NCBI GenBank assembly: GCA_024699325.1
Contig: JAILPS010000037.1
Coordinates: forward strand, 93,075 to 157,074
DNA: 64,000 bases
DNA from: Lachnospiraceae bacterium
Lineage (GTDB): Bacteria; Bacillota; Clostridia; Lachnospirales; Lachnospiraceae
Direction of reading: 5' to 3'
In this document: positions 1 to 9,307 of the stretch, piece after piece
How positions within the stretch are numbered: the stretch's first letter is position 1
Layout: every line of letters starts with the position of its first letter
Notes under the pieces: generated by a model
Database searches by the model: none
Told to the model about the DNA's origin: nothing
What the model saw: the letters and a program-made list of their open reading frames with translations, nothing else
Position numbers and translations under genes: made by a program

Positions 1-1112
1 TTTCAGACGGAAAACTTAACACGCTTGTGAAGACCTCGAAGGACATACACAGATATGTGCTTAAGACATTTACACAGTTTGGAGCACAGCAGGAGATTAT
101 GTACTCCTACAAGCCCCACATCGGCACTGACGTCCTTCGAAATGTTGTAAAAAATATCCGCGAGGAGATAATATCTCTTGGCGGAGAGGTTATGTTTAAC
201 ACGAAGCTTACAGGCATCAGATGTGAGAATGATGCAGTCACGGGGGCGCTTCTTACTACCCCTGACGGCGAGATGGAATTTTTGACAGGCTATATCTGTC
301 TTGCATGTGGCCACAGCGCAAGGGACACATTTAACATGCTCTATGAGCTTGGGGTAAATATGGAGCAGAAGCCCTTCGCCGTTGGTGTCAGGATGGAGCA
401 TCCGCAGAGCATGATTAATCAAAGCCAGTATGGCAGGGATGATTTAAGTCTTGGCGCGGCGCCCTATAAGCTAACCACGAAGGCGGATAACGGCAGAGGT
501 GTCTATTCCTTCTGCATGTGCCCAGGTGGCTATGTTGTCAATGCCTCAAGCGTTCCTGGAATGCTTGCCGTAAACGGCATGAGCTATTCTGACAGAGGAA
601 GCTCTAACGCAAACAGCGCGATTATCGTGACTGTCTCGGGCGAGGATTTTGGAAGTGACGACGTGTTTGCAGGCGTAAGATTTCAGGAGAAGCTTGAGAA
701 GGCCGCATATGAGGCGGGTCAGGGCAGAATTCCTGTTCAGTGCTACGGCGATTTTGTAAGTGACAGAGTCACAGAGGCTCTCGGCGATGTGAAGCCCATG
801 ATTAAGGGGAATTACACATTTGCAAACCTAAGAAGAGTTTTGCCTGAGGAGCTGTCTGCTGCATTAATATCAGCCATACCACAGTTTGGACGAAAGATAC
901 ATGGCTTTGACAGGGAGGATGCGATCCTGTCAGGCGTGGAGAGCAGAACCTCGAGCCCGATTAGAATTGTCAGGGATGAGGACGGCGCATCAAACATAAG
1001 AGGCTTATACCCCTGTGGTGAGGGGGCGGGCTACGCCGGAGGTATCACAAGTGCGGCAATCGACGGCATTAAGGTGGCCCAGTTTATAGCGAAGGATATT
1101 CTAAGTATTTAG
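1..1112 (+). CDS. FAD-dependent dehydrogenase, COG2509 type (5' end outside window)
   Basis: C-terminal two thirds or so of a flavoprotein of the uncharacterised FAD-dependent dehydrogenase family. The frame is open to the first base (codons in phase from base 3). The first possible start, GTG at 27, lies inside conserved sequence (SDGKLNT...), so the true start is upstream of the window. What is visible: a segment with GGEVMFNTKL (the usual inner FAD-domain strand), LACGHSARDTF, and a C-terminal flavin-binding stretch GLYPCGEGAGYAGG followed by SAAIDGIKVA, which closes this family. Substrate is unknown. The next gene starts 18 bases downstream, so the two may share a transcript. The family call is firm; the reaction is not known. 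Confidence 0.85.
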   Translation, partial: SDGKLNTLVKTSKDIHRYVLKTFTQFGAQQEIMYSYKPHIGTDVLRNVVKNIREEIISLGGEVMFNTKLTGIRCENDAVTGALLTTPDGEMEFLTGYICLACGHSARDTFNMLYELGVNMEQKPFAVGVRMEHPQSMINQSQYGRDDLSLGAAPYKLTTKADNGRGVYSFCMCPGGYVVNASSVPGMLAVNGMSYSDRGSSNANSAIIVTVSGEDFGSDDVFAGVRFQEKLEKAAYEAGQGRIPVQCYGDFVSDRVTEALGDVKPMIKGNYTFANLRRVLPEELSAALISAIPQFGRKIHGFDREDAILSGVESRTSSPIRIVRDEDGASNIRGLYPCGEGAGYAGGITSAAIDGIKVAQFIAKDILSI

Positions 1113-1130
1113 CTGTTTAAGGAGATAAGG

Positions 1131-2342
1131 ATGGATATTAAGATCGTTCCCAAAGAGGCACATACCAGGTGCTATTATTTGGATAAGGATTTGATACTCA
1201 TGATTCGCGCGAAGAAGGATACAGTGGATAAGGCTGAATCCGTCATTCCGTTTCCGAGCGTGGACTATTATCTCTATCATGTGGACACGAATACCAGGGA
1301 GAATATTCTGCCAAATGTGAACAAATATATGGTCTGCGATCTGCATTTTTGCGAGAAGACCGTGACGCAAGTTTACTTCTTCTACCTTGAATACACGAAG
1401 TATCCCGTGGTGACATTTTCGCTGTTTTCATACAATATTTCTACCCAGGTCTGCAGGGAGGTTTACCGCTTCGAGGACAATATTAAGCGCTACGAGAGTG
1501 AGAGAAAAATGGAGCTCTTCGCCCTTAATTCAAACTATTTCCTGATGCAGACCAAGATATTGACCGCAAACATTCGAGGTGATTACAGTGGATACACATC
1601 ATTTGAAATATTCCTCTATGACAACAACAACCGCATGAAGTTTGAGATAGCTGACAAGAGGCTCTTAAACGGCGGAATAATGCAGATGATTCCTCTCGCG
1701 AAGAATGTGTGCGCCATAAGGATGGGCTATAACTTAGTTGATGAAAACAGGAGTTCATTTCTCATGAAGAAGGAGGCAGCGGAGGAGTTCATAGGGCTTA
1801 TCAGCGTCTCGCAGTTCATATCTGACATGATACTTAAGCTTCCGGTCTTTACCATGGAATACATCGACGAGGTCTACTATGACATGACCCTCTCGGATGT
1901 GTCCAAACAGGGGAAGTACCTGATATACAGCAGAATTAACACTGACGATTATTCCCAGGAGATCATATTCTATGAATATGTGAAGAAAGACACCCTGATG
2001 GTGGTTAATAAAAACCCCTATAACAGGGATCTTATCATGCCGTGTGTTCTCAATAAGAGGCCGTATCTGATAAGAAAGAAGAAGAACCACAGAGAGTTTT
2101 ACTGCATCAAGAAGAATAATGTAATGCTTAAGCTTCCGTCGGATGACGAGATAGTCGATCTGCTCAATGATTTCATCGTTATCAAATCACACAAGCGACC
2201 GCTGTTTAAGAAGCCGGAGAGCTATTTGGAGGTCTATCGCTACGACGATATGACGAGGGTTTACAGAGAAAAAACAGATTGTACGCCGCAGTGCATGATA
2301 AACGGCGGCGACGATCTTCTGATATTTGTAGAGGGTAAATAA
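1131..2342 (+). CDS. Hypothetical protein, 403 aa, no recognised family
   Basis: Starts at ATG 1131 behind a good AAGGAG site (about 1119-1124). No signal peptide, membrane helix or zinc motif is visible. The protein is rich in tyrosine, phenylalanine, isoleucine and charged residues and seems to consist of many short beta-strand-like segments ending in polar turns. This would suit a beta-propeller or beta-sandwich, but that is only an impression. Two bases separate its stop from the DUF896 gene, so it is translated in the same operon as the flavoprotein before and the folate enzyme after. I do not recognise it and give no function. Confidence 0.75.
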   Translation: MDIKIVPKEAHTRCYYLDKDLILMIRAKKDTVDKAESVIPFPSVDYYLYHVDTNTRENILPNVNKYMVCDLHFCEKTVTQVYFFYLEYTKYPVVTFSLFSYNISTQVCREVYRFEDNIKRYESERKMELFALNSNYFLMQTKILTANIRGDYSGYTSFEIFLYDNNNRMKFEIADKRLLNGGIMQMIPLAKNVCAIRMGYNLVDENRSSFLMKKEAAEEFIGLISVSQFISDMILKLPVFTMEYIDEVYYDMTLSDVSKQGKYLIYSRINTDDYSQEIIFYEYVKKDTLMVVNKNPYNRDLIMPCVLNKRPYLIRKKKNHREFYCIKKNNVMLKLPSDDEIVDLLNDFIVIKSHKRPLFKKPESYLEVYRYDDMTRVYREKTDCTPQCMINGGDDLLIFVEGK

Positions 2343-2344
2343 TT

Positions 2345-2566
2345 ATGACAGATGAACAGATTGCAAGAATTAACGAGCTTGCGAGGAAGTCTAAAACAGT
2401 AGGACTTACGGACGAGGAGAGGGTTGAACAGGCCAATCTTCGAAGCGAATATTTAAACACCATCAGGGCCAATATGAAGGCGCAGCTTGACAGCATCAAA
2501 ATCAAAAACCCTGACGGAAGCATAACGGATGTCAAGAAGAGGCATGATGCAAAATATGGCAAGTGA
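2345..2566 (+). CDS. DUF896 (YnzC/YlaC-like) small cytosolic protein
   Basis: A 73-residue protein with the DUF896 signature: an N-terminal helical hairpin INELARKSK, the turn GLTDEE, then RVEQANLRSEYL, and the basic C-terminal tail. Members are small two-helix proteins of Firmicutes. B. subtilis YnzC lies in an SOS-induced operon, but the molecular role is unknown. It starts two bases after the preceding stop. Its 3' end overlaps the start region of the cyclo-ligase gene by about 20 bases. Confidence 0.85.
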   Translation: MTDEQIARINELARKSKTVGLTDEERVEQANLRSEYLNTIRANMKAQLDSIKIKNPDGSITDVKKRHDAKYGK

Positions 2567-3143
2567 TAAGGCTGTTTTGAGAAGGGCAATACTTACAAGA
2601 AGAAGTGAACTGTTAGAGGCTGACAGGCGAAGGCTTAGCGACATTATCTGCGGGAAGATATTGTCACTAAAACAGTACGCAGAGGCAAAAACAATATTTG
2701 CCTACGCTCCCGCAAACGGCGAGGTGGATGTTTTGCCCGTCATAAGGGATGCGCTGCTAGAGGGCAGGCGGGTGGCATTTCCCAAGTGTTTTGGCAGGGG
2801 AGAGATGTATTTTTACAGTGTCAGCTGCCTTGACGAGCTTACAGAGGGCAGGTATGGCATCTTAGCGCCGTCTGAGAATTGCCCTAAGATAGACGTGACA
2901 GAGGGTTTAATGCTGGTGCCTGGCGTGTGCTTTGACAGAAACTTAAACCGCATAGGCTACGGCGGCGGCTACTATGACAGATATGTAGGTTTAAGTCAGA
3001 ATGTCACATATGTCGCGCCCGCGTTTGAGCTTCAGATGTGTGAGCGCATTTCGCCAGAGCCCCACGATAAGCGCCCGGATATGGTTATCACCGAGCAGTT
3101 AGTTTATAAGAATAATGATTTAGGTAGGTTTGAAAATGTTTAA
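2547..3143 (+). CDS. 5-formyltetrahydrofolate cyclo-ligase
   Basis: Converts 5-formyl-THF to 5,10-methenyl-THF using ATP, returning stored folate to one-carbon metabolism in the cytosol. The protein has the MTHFS-family hallmarks: a basic N-terminus with RRAILTRR, a central AYAPANGEVDV strand, and the nucleotide-binding loop GYGGGYYDR near residue 150, preceded by LVPGVCFD. About 198 residues is normal. Several in-frame ATGs exist (2529, 2544, 2547, 2556). I chose 2547 because AGAAGAGG at 2535-2542 is close upstream; 2556 is also possible. It overlaps DUF896 upstream and miaB downstream. Confidence 0.9.
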   Translation: MQNMASDKAVLRRAILTRRSELLEADRRRLSDIICGKILSLKQYAEAKTIFAYAPANGEVDVLPVIRDALLEGRRVAFPKCFGRGEMYFYSVSCLDELTEGRYGILAPSENCPKIDVTEGLMLVPGVCFDRNLNRIGYGGGYYDRYVGLSQNVTYVAPAFELQMCERISPEPHDKRPDMVITEQLVYKNNDLGRFENV

Positions 3144-4590
3144 CGAAATCGATATTGACAGCATAGATTTATCACTTCCGGCACCTGAGGAGGAGCCCAA
3201 CAGACAGTACTATTACATGAAGCTTTTAAAGAAGCTCGTGAAGGAGAAGTACTATGACAAAGGCAAAACTCCCCTTGTATACAATCTTGTAGTTGGCTGT
3301 CAGATGAACGCCAAGGATTCCGAGAAGATTCTTGGAATATTACTGCAGTGCGGATTTGTGGAGACTGATGCCGAGGACGGCGCAGATCTTGTGGTCTACA
3401 ACACATGTACCATCAGGGAGAATGCAAACCTTAAGGTTTACGGCCGTCTGGGCTACTTAAACAGCTTAAAGCGCGTAAACCCTGACATGCTCATCGCCAT
3501 GGCGGGCTGCATGATGCAGGAGAAGCATGTGGTTGATACCATCAAGAAGAAGTACCGTTTTGTGGATGTGGTATTTGGTACACATAATATCTATAAGGTT
3601 GCCGAGCTTTTGTGCGAGAGACTGACCACAGGCAATATGGTCATAGATATTTTGGAGGACACCAAGCAGATTGTGGAGAATCTTCCCGCCCAGCTTAAGT
3701 TTCCGTTCAAATGCGGCGTAAACATCATGTATGGCTGCAATAATTTCTGCACCTTCTGTATCGTTCCCTATGTAAGAGGCCGCGAGAAGAGCAGAAATGT
3801 GGACGACATTATTAAGGAAATCGAGATGCACGTGGCGGACGGCGTTGTTGAGGTTATGCTTCTTGGACAGAATGTAAACTCCTATGGCAACGACTTAAAG
3901 GAGAACCACATATCATTTGCAGATCTTATAAGAAGGGTCAACGAAATCGAGGGACTTAAGAGAATCCGCTTCATGACCTCCCATCCGAAGGACTTATCAG
4001 ACGATCTGATTCAGGCCATGAAGGAGTGCGATAAGGTGTGCAAATACCTTCACCTCCCGCTTCAGTCAGGAAGCAGCGCCATGTTAAAGAGGATGAACAG
4101 ACATTACACTAAGGAGCAGTATCTTACGCTTGTGGATAAGCTTCGAGCTGCCATGCCCGATATAACCCTCTCAACCGACATTATCGTGGGCTTCCCCGGG
4201 GAGACTGAGGAGGATTTCTTAGAGACCATGGATGTGGTTGAGAAGGTTCGCTACGACAGCGCATTTACATTTATATACTCTAAGAGAACAGGCACGCCTG
4301 CGGCCTCATTCGAGGACCAGGTGCCCATGAGAATAGTTAAGGACAGATTCGACAGACTTCTAAACAGAATTCAGACCATCGCAGCCGAGAAGACAGGCGT
4401 CTTAGTTGGCAGATGCGAGGAGGTTTTGGTTGAGGAGTTAAATGATCACATAGATGGATATGTGACGGGAAGACTTGATAACAATACCCTTGTGCACTTC
4501 CCGGGAACTGCCGATCTTATAGGCAAAATCGTTAACGTTAAGCTTAACGAGGCCAAGGGATTCTATTACCTAGGAGAGTGTGTAAAATAA
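3136..4590 (+). CDS. miaB: tRNA-2-methylthio-N6-dimethylallyladenosine synthase MiaB
   Basis: Radical-SAM methylthiotransferase that adds the 2-methylthio group to i6A37 of tRNAs reading UNN codons. It acts after MiaA, encoded 4.7 kb downstream. The N-terminal UPF0004 domain has its three cluster cysteines (C55, C91, C125 from this start). The radical-SAM motif CNNFCTFC has C201, C205 and C208, and a C-terminal TRAM domain ends near residue 484. A longer frame opens at TTG 3130, but ATG 3136 sits 7 bases after TAGGTAGG. The start overlaps the cyclo-ligase stop by 8 bases. The stop overlaps the mutS start (TAATG). Confidence 0.97.
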   Translation: MFNEIDIDSIDLSLPAPEEEPNRQYYYMKLLKKLVKEKYYDKGKTPLVYNLVVGCQMNAKDSEKILGILLQCGFVETDAEDGADLVVYNTCTIRENANLKVYGRLGYLNSLKRVNPDMLIAMAGCMMQEKHVVDTIKKKYRFVDVVFGTHNIYKVAELLCERLTTGNMVIDILEDTKQIVENLPAQLKFPFKCGVNIMYGCNNFCTFCIVPYVRGREKSRNVDDIIKEIEMHVADGVVEVMLLGQNVNSYGNDLKENHISFADLIRRVNEIEGLKRIRFMTSHPKDLSDDLIQAMKECDKVCKYLHLPLQSGSSAMLKRMNRHYTKEQYLTLVDKLRAAMPDITLSTDIIVGFPGETEEDFLETMDVVEKVRYDSAFTFIYSKRTGTPAASFEDQVPMRIVKDRFDRLLNRIQTIAAEKTGVLVGRCEEVLVEELNDHIDGYVTGRLDNNTLVHFPGTADLIGKIVNVKLNEAKGFYYLGECVK

Positions 4591-7241
4591 TGGAAAAAAT
4601 GTCTCCCATGATGACACAATATCTGAAAACCAAATCTGAGTATTCGGACTGCATATTGTTCTACAGGCTTGGCGATTTCTACGAAATGTTTTTTGATGAC
4701 GCGCTTCTTGTCTCCAAGGAGTTAGAGCTTACGCTCACGGGCAAGGACTGCGGCATGAGCGAGAGAGCGCCCATGTGCGGCGTTCCCTACCACGCGGTGG
4801 ACGTCTATATAGACAAGCTCATCAAAAACGGCCACAAGGTCGCCATAGCGGAGCAGCTAGAGGACCCCAAGCTTGCCAAGGGACTTGTAAAGAGGGATGT
4901 CATAAGGGTTGTAACTCCTGGAACAGTGCTCGCAGGAACATCCCTTGATGAGACAAAAAACAACTATCTCATGTGTATCGTGTACACGGGAAGCGATTTT
5001 GGAATGTCCATCGTGGACATCACTACGGGAGAGTATCTGACAACTGACCTTAAGGACATCTCTGAAATCAGAGATGAGCTGTTTCGCTTCTCGCCCTCTG
5101 AGATTATCGCCAACGAATATCTTCAGATGAGTGGGCTTGACTTAGAGGAGCTTAGAAACAGAATTGGCTTTGCATACAGCACACTTTCAAATAAATATTT
5201 TGACGATATAACATGCTATAAGGCCCTGTGTAAGCATTTCCATGTGGCGAACTTAACGCCCCTTGGAATTGAAACATTCCCAAACGGCATTATAGCATCG
5301 GGAGCACTTCTTCAGTATCTCTATGAGACGCAGAAGAACGAGATGCCACAGCTCACGTCAATCAAGCCCTACACCACGGGCAAATACATGATTTTGGACA
5401 CAGCCACCAGAAGGAATCTGGAACTGACTGAAACCATGAGGGAGAAGCAGAAGAGAGGCACTCTTTTGTGGGTTCTTGACAAAACCAAGACCGCCATGGG
5501 CGCGAGACTCCTGAGACAGTATGTGGAGCAGCCCCTTGTGAAGCGCGACGAGATAGTTATCAGACAGGATGCCATAGAGGAGCTGTGCGAAAACTATATC
5601 GACCGAGAGGAACTGAGGGAATATCTGCAGCCCATATATGACCTGGAGAGATTAATCGGGCGCGTAAGCTATAAATCAGCTAACCCGAAGGATTTAATCG
5701 CTCTCAAGAATTCTCTTGAAATGCTTCCCGCTATCGGAGCGCTTATCTCTAAGTTTAAGTCACAGGCATTTGTTAAATGCACTGAGGAGTTTGATGCTCT
5801 TGAAGACCTCTACGCATTAATCGATGCGTCCATCAACGATGACCCGCCCATGCTTGTGCACGACGGCGGTATAATTAAGCCTGGCTACAGCGAGGAGACA
5901 GACATGCTTCGCCGCTCGAAGACCGAGGGCAAGGACTGGCTGGCAGATCTTGAAGCCACAGAGCGGGACAAAACAGGAATCAAGGGTCTTAAGATTAAGT
6001 TCAATAAGGTCTTTGGATATTACTTTGAGGTCACCAATTCGTTTAAGGACCTGGTTCCGGACTATTTTGAGAGAAAACAGACATTGGTCGGAGCGGAGCG
6101 CTACACAACTCCACGACTTAAGGAGCTGGAAAATATTATTCTTGGAGCGGATGACAGGCTTAAGGGCTTGGAATACGACCTGTTCAGCGAGGTAAGGGAT
6201 AAGCTTGCCGATGAAGTGGTTAGAGTTCAGAAAACAGCTCACGCTGTCGCCTTAATCGACGTTTTCTGCTCGCTGAGTCTGGTTGCGCAGAGAAACAACT
6301 ATGTCAGACCTAAAATCAACGAGAAGGGCATAATCAAGATCAGGGACGGTCGCCATCCCGTTGTTGAGCTCATGCTTCACGATGATCTGTTTGTGGCCAA
6401 CGATGTGCTTCTTGACAACCACAATAACCGCATAAGCATTATCACAGGCCCCAATATGGCGGGCAAGAGCACGTACATGCGCCAGGTGGCGCTAATCACC
6501 CTTATGGCGCAGCTGGGTAGCTTCGTGCCTGCGGCTGAGGCGGACATATCGCTCTGCGACAGAATATTTACAAGAGTTGGCGCAAGCGATGATTTAGCAA
6601 GCGGTCAGTCCACCTTCATGGTGGAGATGGCCGAGGTGTCAAACATTTTGAGAAATGCCACTAAAAACAGCCTGATTGTGTTAGATGAGATTGGTCGCGG
6701 TACCTCCACTTACGACGGAATGAGCATCGCTTGGGCTGTTGTGGAGTTCATATCAGACCCCAAGCAGATTGGCGCCAAAACACTGTTTGCGACACATTAT
6801 CACGAGCTCACAGAGCTTGAGGGGGCAATCCCCGGCGTTGTAAACTACTGCATTGCGGTGAGGGAGCAGGGCGACAATATCATATTCCTCAGGAAAATCA
6901 TCAAGGGCGGCGCGGACAAGAGCTACGGTATTCAGGTGGCCAAGCTTGCGGGAGTTCCCGATAAGGTTGTGCAGCGCGCCAAGGAGCTGGTTGAACAGCT
7001 CACAGACGCAGATATCGCCGTCAAGACTAAGGAGCTTGCCCAGACTGGGGCAGTCAGAAGTCCTAAGAGGGTTGTGAAGGCCGACGAGGTGGACGCAAAC
7101 CAGCTGACACTTTTTGACACGGTCAGGGAAGAGGATATTTTAGAGGAGCTTGAGAAGCTAAACATCGGTCAGATGACTCCTATGGATGCATTAAACACTT
7201 TGTACAACTGGCAGAATAAGTTAAAAAATAGAATGAAATAA
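4590..7241 (+). CDS. mutS: DNA mismatch repair protein MutS
   Basis: Mismatch-recognition ATPase of the MutS1 type, about 883 residues. The mismatch-binding N-terminus carries the conserved FYRLGDFYEMFFDDA stretch. Connector, lever and clamp domains follow. The ABC-type ATPase has Walker A GPNMAGKST (G620 onward), the DDLASGQSTFMVEM signature, Walker B LIVLDEIGRGTST and the ATHYHEL switch. ATG 4590 overlaps the miaB stop, with TAGGAGAG at 4571-4578. An upstream GTG at 4578 has no ribosome site. mutL follows 11 bases later, so the pair is made together. Confidence 0.98.
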   Translation: MEKMSPMMTQYLKTKSEYSDCILFYRLGDFYEMFFDDALLVSKELELTLTGKDCGMSERAPMCGVPYHAVDVYIDKLIKNGHKVAIAEQLEDPKLAKGLVKRDVIRVVTPGTVLAGTSLDETKNNYLMCIVYTGSDFGMSIVDITTGEYLTTDLKDISEIRDELFRFSPSEIIANEYLQMSGLDLEELRNRIGFAYSTLSNKYFDDITCYKALCKHFHVANLTPLGIETFPNGIIASGALLQYLYETQKNEMPQLTSIKPYTTGKYMILDTATRRNLELTETMREKQKRGTLLWVLDKTKTAMGARLLRQYVEQPLVKRDEIVIRQDAIEELCENYIDREELREYLQPIYDLERLIGRVSYKSANPKDLIALKNSLEMLPAIGALISKFKSQAFVKCTEEFDALEDLYALIDASINDDPPMLVHDGGIIKPGYSEETDMLRRSKTEGKDWLADLEATERDKTGIKGLKIKFNKVFGYYFEVTNSFKDLVPDYFERKQTLVGAERYTTPRLKELENIILGADDRLKGLEYDLFSEVRDKLADEVVRVQKTAHAVALIDVFCSLSLVAQRNNYVRPKINEKGIIKIRDGRHPVVELMLHDDLFVANDVLLDNHNNRISIITGPNMAGKSTYMRQVALITLMAQLGSFVPAAEADISLCDRIFTRVGASDDLASGQSTFMVEMAEVSNILRNATKNSLIVLDEIGRGTSTYDGMSIAWAVVEFISDPKQIGAKTLFATHYHELTELEGAIPGVVNYCIAVREQGDNIIFLRKIIKGGADKSYGIQVAKLAGVPDKVVQRAKELVEQLTDADIAVKTKELAQTGAVRSPKRVVKADEVDANQLTLFDTVREEDILEELEKLNIGQMTPMDALNTLYNWQNKLKNRMK

Positions 7242-7252
7242 GAGGCTTTTTT

Positions 7253-9307
7253 ATGGGAAAGATACATGTTCTTGATCAGCATACCATCAATCAGATAGCG
7301 GCGGGCGAGGTTATTGAGCGTCCTATGAGCGTTGTGAAGGAATTACTGGACAATGCTATAGATGCACACGCCACAGCCATCACCGTGGAGATTAAGGACG
7401 GCGGTCTGTCCCTCATAAGAATCACGGATAACGGAAGCGGTATCGCCCCAGAGGATATCAAAAATGCGTTCCTGCCACACGCCACCAGCAAGATCAACGA
7501 CGCGGCGGATTTGGTAAGCATAAGCTCCCTCGGATTTAGAGGCGAGGCTCTTGCGAGCATTGCAAGTGTGTGCAGGGTGGAGTTGATCACCAAAACCACA
7601 GGCGAGATTACCGGAACCTCCTATAAGATTGAGGGCGGCAAGGAGATTGAGCTTTGCGAGATTGGCGCGCCTGACGGTACAACATTTATAGTCAGGGACA
7701 TATTTTTTAACACTCCCGCGAGACGCAAATTCTTAAAATCAGCCCAGACTGAGGGTGTGTACATAAGCGAGCTTGTGGAGAGGATTGCGCTTAGCAAACC
7801 TGACATATCATTCAGACTAATTATGAATGGTCAGACGAAACTCTTCACCACAGGCAACGGCAAGCTTAAGGATGTGATCTACGCCGTGTTTGGAAGGGAG
7901 ATTTCGCAGAATATTATCCCTGTAAAACATAAGCTCACATCCCTTAGCATCACAGGATTTGCTGGCAAGCCCGTCATAAACCGCGGCAACCGCTCGTTTG
8001 AGATATTCTTCATAAACGGGCGTTATGTCAAGTGTAAAATGGTCTATAAGGCCATCGAGGAGGCCTATAAGCCCTTCATGATGACGCACAAATATCCCTT
8101 CTGCGTGTTAAATATTGAGATAGCTCCAGTGCTTTTAGATGTCAATGTTCACCCTGCCAAGATGGAGCTTCGCTTCAGGCAGGAGGAGGTTTTATATAAG
8201 GAGCTGGTGATGACCATAAACAGCGCGGTAAGTAACCGCGAGCTGGTTGTGGACGTTGTGCCGGCGAAGGACAAGGCGCCGGTTAATCCTGCAAGAAGAG
8301 ACCTTATTGTCATGGAGGATATAACATTTAACAAGGGCGTGAAGGTGGAAAAACAGCTCACTGAGCCGTTTGAGACCAAGAGAATGACAACTAATCCGTT
8401 CATTCCTGTCAAGCCCCCTGTGGAGCCTCTGAAGAGCGAATTTGACATTCCTGACACTGTGACTCTTAAGCCCGGACTTAAGATGCCTGAAATATTTAAA
8501 ACAGATGACGGACCACAGAAGCTTGTAAGCTCACAGTTTGAGAAAACAGATGATGTTTCAGAGCCTGTTAAACCTGTTGCAGAATTGGTTAATAAGGCAG
8601 AAGAGGAGACTAATTCAGAAGAGACTTCCAAACCTGCAGAGGCAGTTAGAAGCACACCTGTCAGGGAGACCGTAACAGATGTCTCACAGATGGAGCTTTT
8701 TGACGACAGATTCCTCTCTAAGAAGGCTAGAAGCTCCCACAGAGTTGTGGGCCAGCTCTTTAACACCTACTGGATTGTGGAGTTTGGCGACAAGATGTAC
8801 ATGATCGACCAGCATGCAGCCCACGAGAAGGTTATATTTGAGAGGATTATGGCAGGCATGAGAAACCGCGAGGCGACCTCACAGATGATAAGCCCTTCCA
8901 TAATGCTTCATTTAACTGACAGGCAGGCTAACACTCTCGAGAGCAATCTCGCATTTTTCAGACAGCTTGGTTTTGAAATCGAGGATTTTGGAGGAGGTTC
9001 CTACAGCGTGAGCGCACTTCCTGCAAACCTGTTTAAGCTTAATCAGATGGACCTGCTCATCGAGCTTATCGACGATCTGTCGGATAACCTTAAGGGCAGC
9101 AACAACCAGACGATTATTCACAAGGTTGCCACCATGAGCTGTAAGGCGGCGGTCAAGGGAGGCATGAAGCTGACATTTGAGGAGGCTAATAAGCTTATCG
9201 ATGAGCTTCTCACACTTGATAACCCCTATGCCTGCCCACACGGAAGACCGACAATCATTTCCATGTCGAGAACAGAAATAGAGAAGAAATTCAAGAGGAT
9301 TGTATAG
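7253..9307 (+). CDS. mutL: DNA mismatch repair endonuclease MutL
   Basis: GHKL ATPase that couples MutS to strand incision. The N-terminal ATPase motifs are clear: KELLDNAIDA with the catalytic Glu, DNGSGI, and GFRGEAL. A poorly conserved Pro/Glu/Lys/Thr-rich linker (about residues 345-480) precedes the C-terminal dimer domain. That domain carries the metal-binding endonuclease motif DQHAAHEKVIFE (D519 onward, DQHA-x2-E-x4-E) and the CPHGRP motif. It is therefore the nicking type found in bacteria without MutH. 684 residues is within the normal range. The stop overlaps the miaA GTG (TAGTG). Confidence 0.97.
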   Translation: MGKIHVLDQHTINQIAAGEVIERPMSVVKELLDNAIDAHATAITVEIKDGGLSLIRITDNGSGIAPEDIKNAFLPHATSKINDAADLVSISSLGFRGEALASIASVCRVELITKTTGEITGTSYKIEGGKEIELCEIGAPDGTTFIVRDIFFNTPARRKFLKSAQTEGVYISELVERIALSKPDISFRLIMNGQTKLFTTGNGKLKDVIYAVFGREISQNIIPVKHKLTSLSITGFAGKPVINRGNRSFEIFFINGRYVKCKMVYKAIEEAYKPFMMTHKYPFCVLNIEIAPVLLDVNVHPAKMELRFRQEEVLYKELVMTINSAVSNRELVVDVVPAKDKAPVNPARRDLIVMEDITFNKGVKVEKQLTEPFETKRMTTNPFIPVKPPVEPLKSEFDIPDTVTLKPGLKMPEIFKTDDGPQKLVSSQFEKTDDVSEPVKPVAELVNKAEEETNSEETSKPAEAVRSTPVRETVTDVSQMELFDDRFLSKKARSSHRVVGQLFNTYWIVEFGDKMYMIDQHAAHEKVIFERIMAGMRNREATSQMISPSIMLHLTDRQANTLESNLAFFRQLGFEIEDFGGGSYSVSALPANLFKLNQMDLLIELIDDLSDNLKGSNNQTIIHKVATMSCKAAVKGGMKLTFEEANKLIDELLTLDNPYACPHGRPTIISMSRTEIEKKFKRIV

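Noticed and set aside
8149..8766. 205-codon open frame on the minus strand
   Set aside because: Antisense to the mutL linker, very Ser/Thr/Leu-rich, no ribosome site; a shadow of the Pro/Lys/Glu-rich linker codons.
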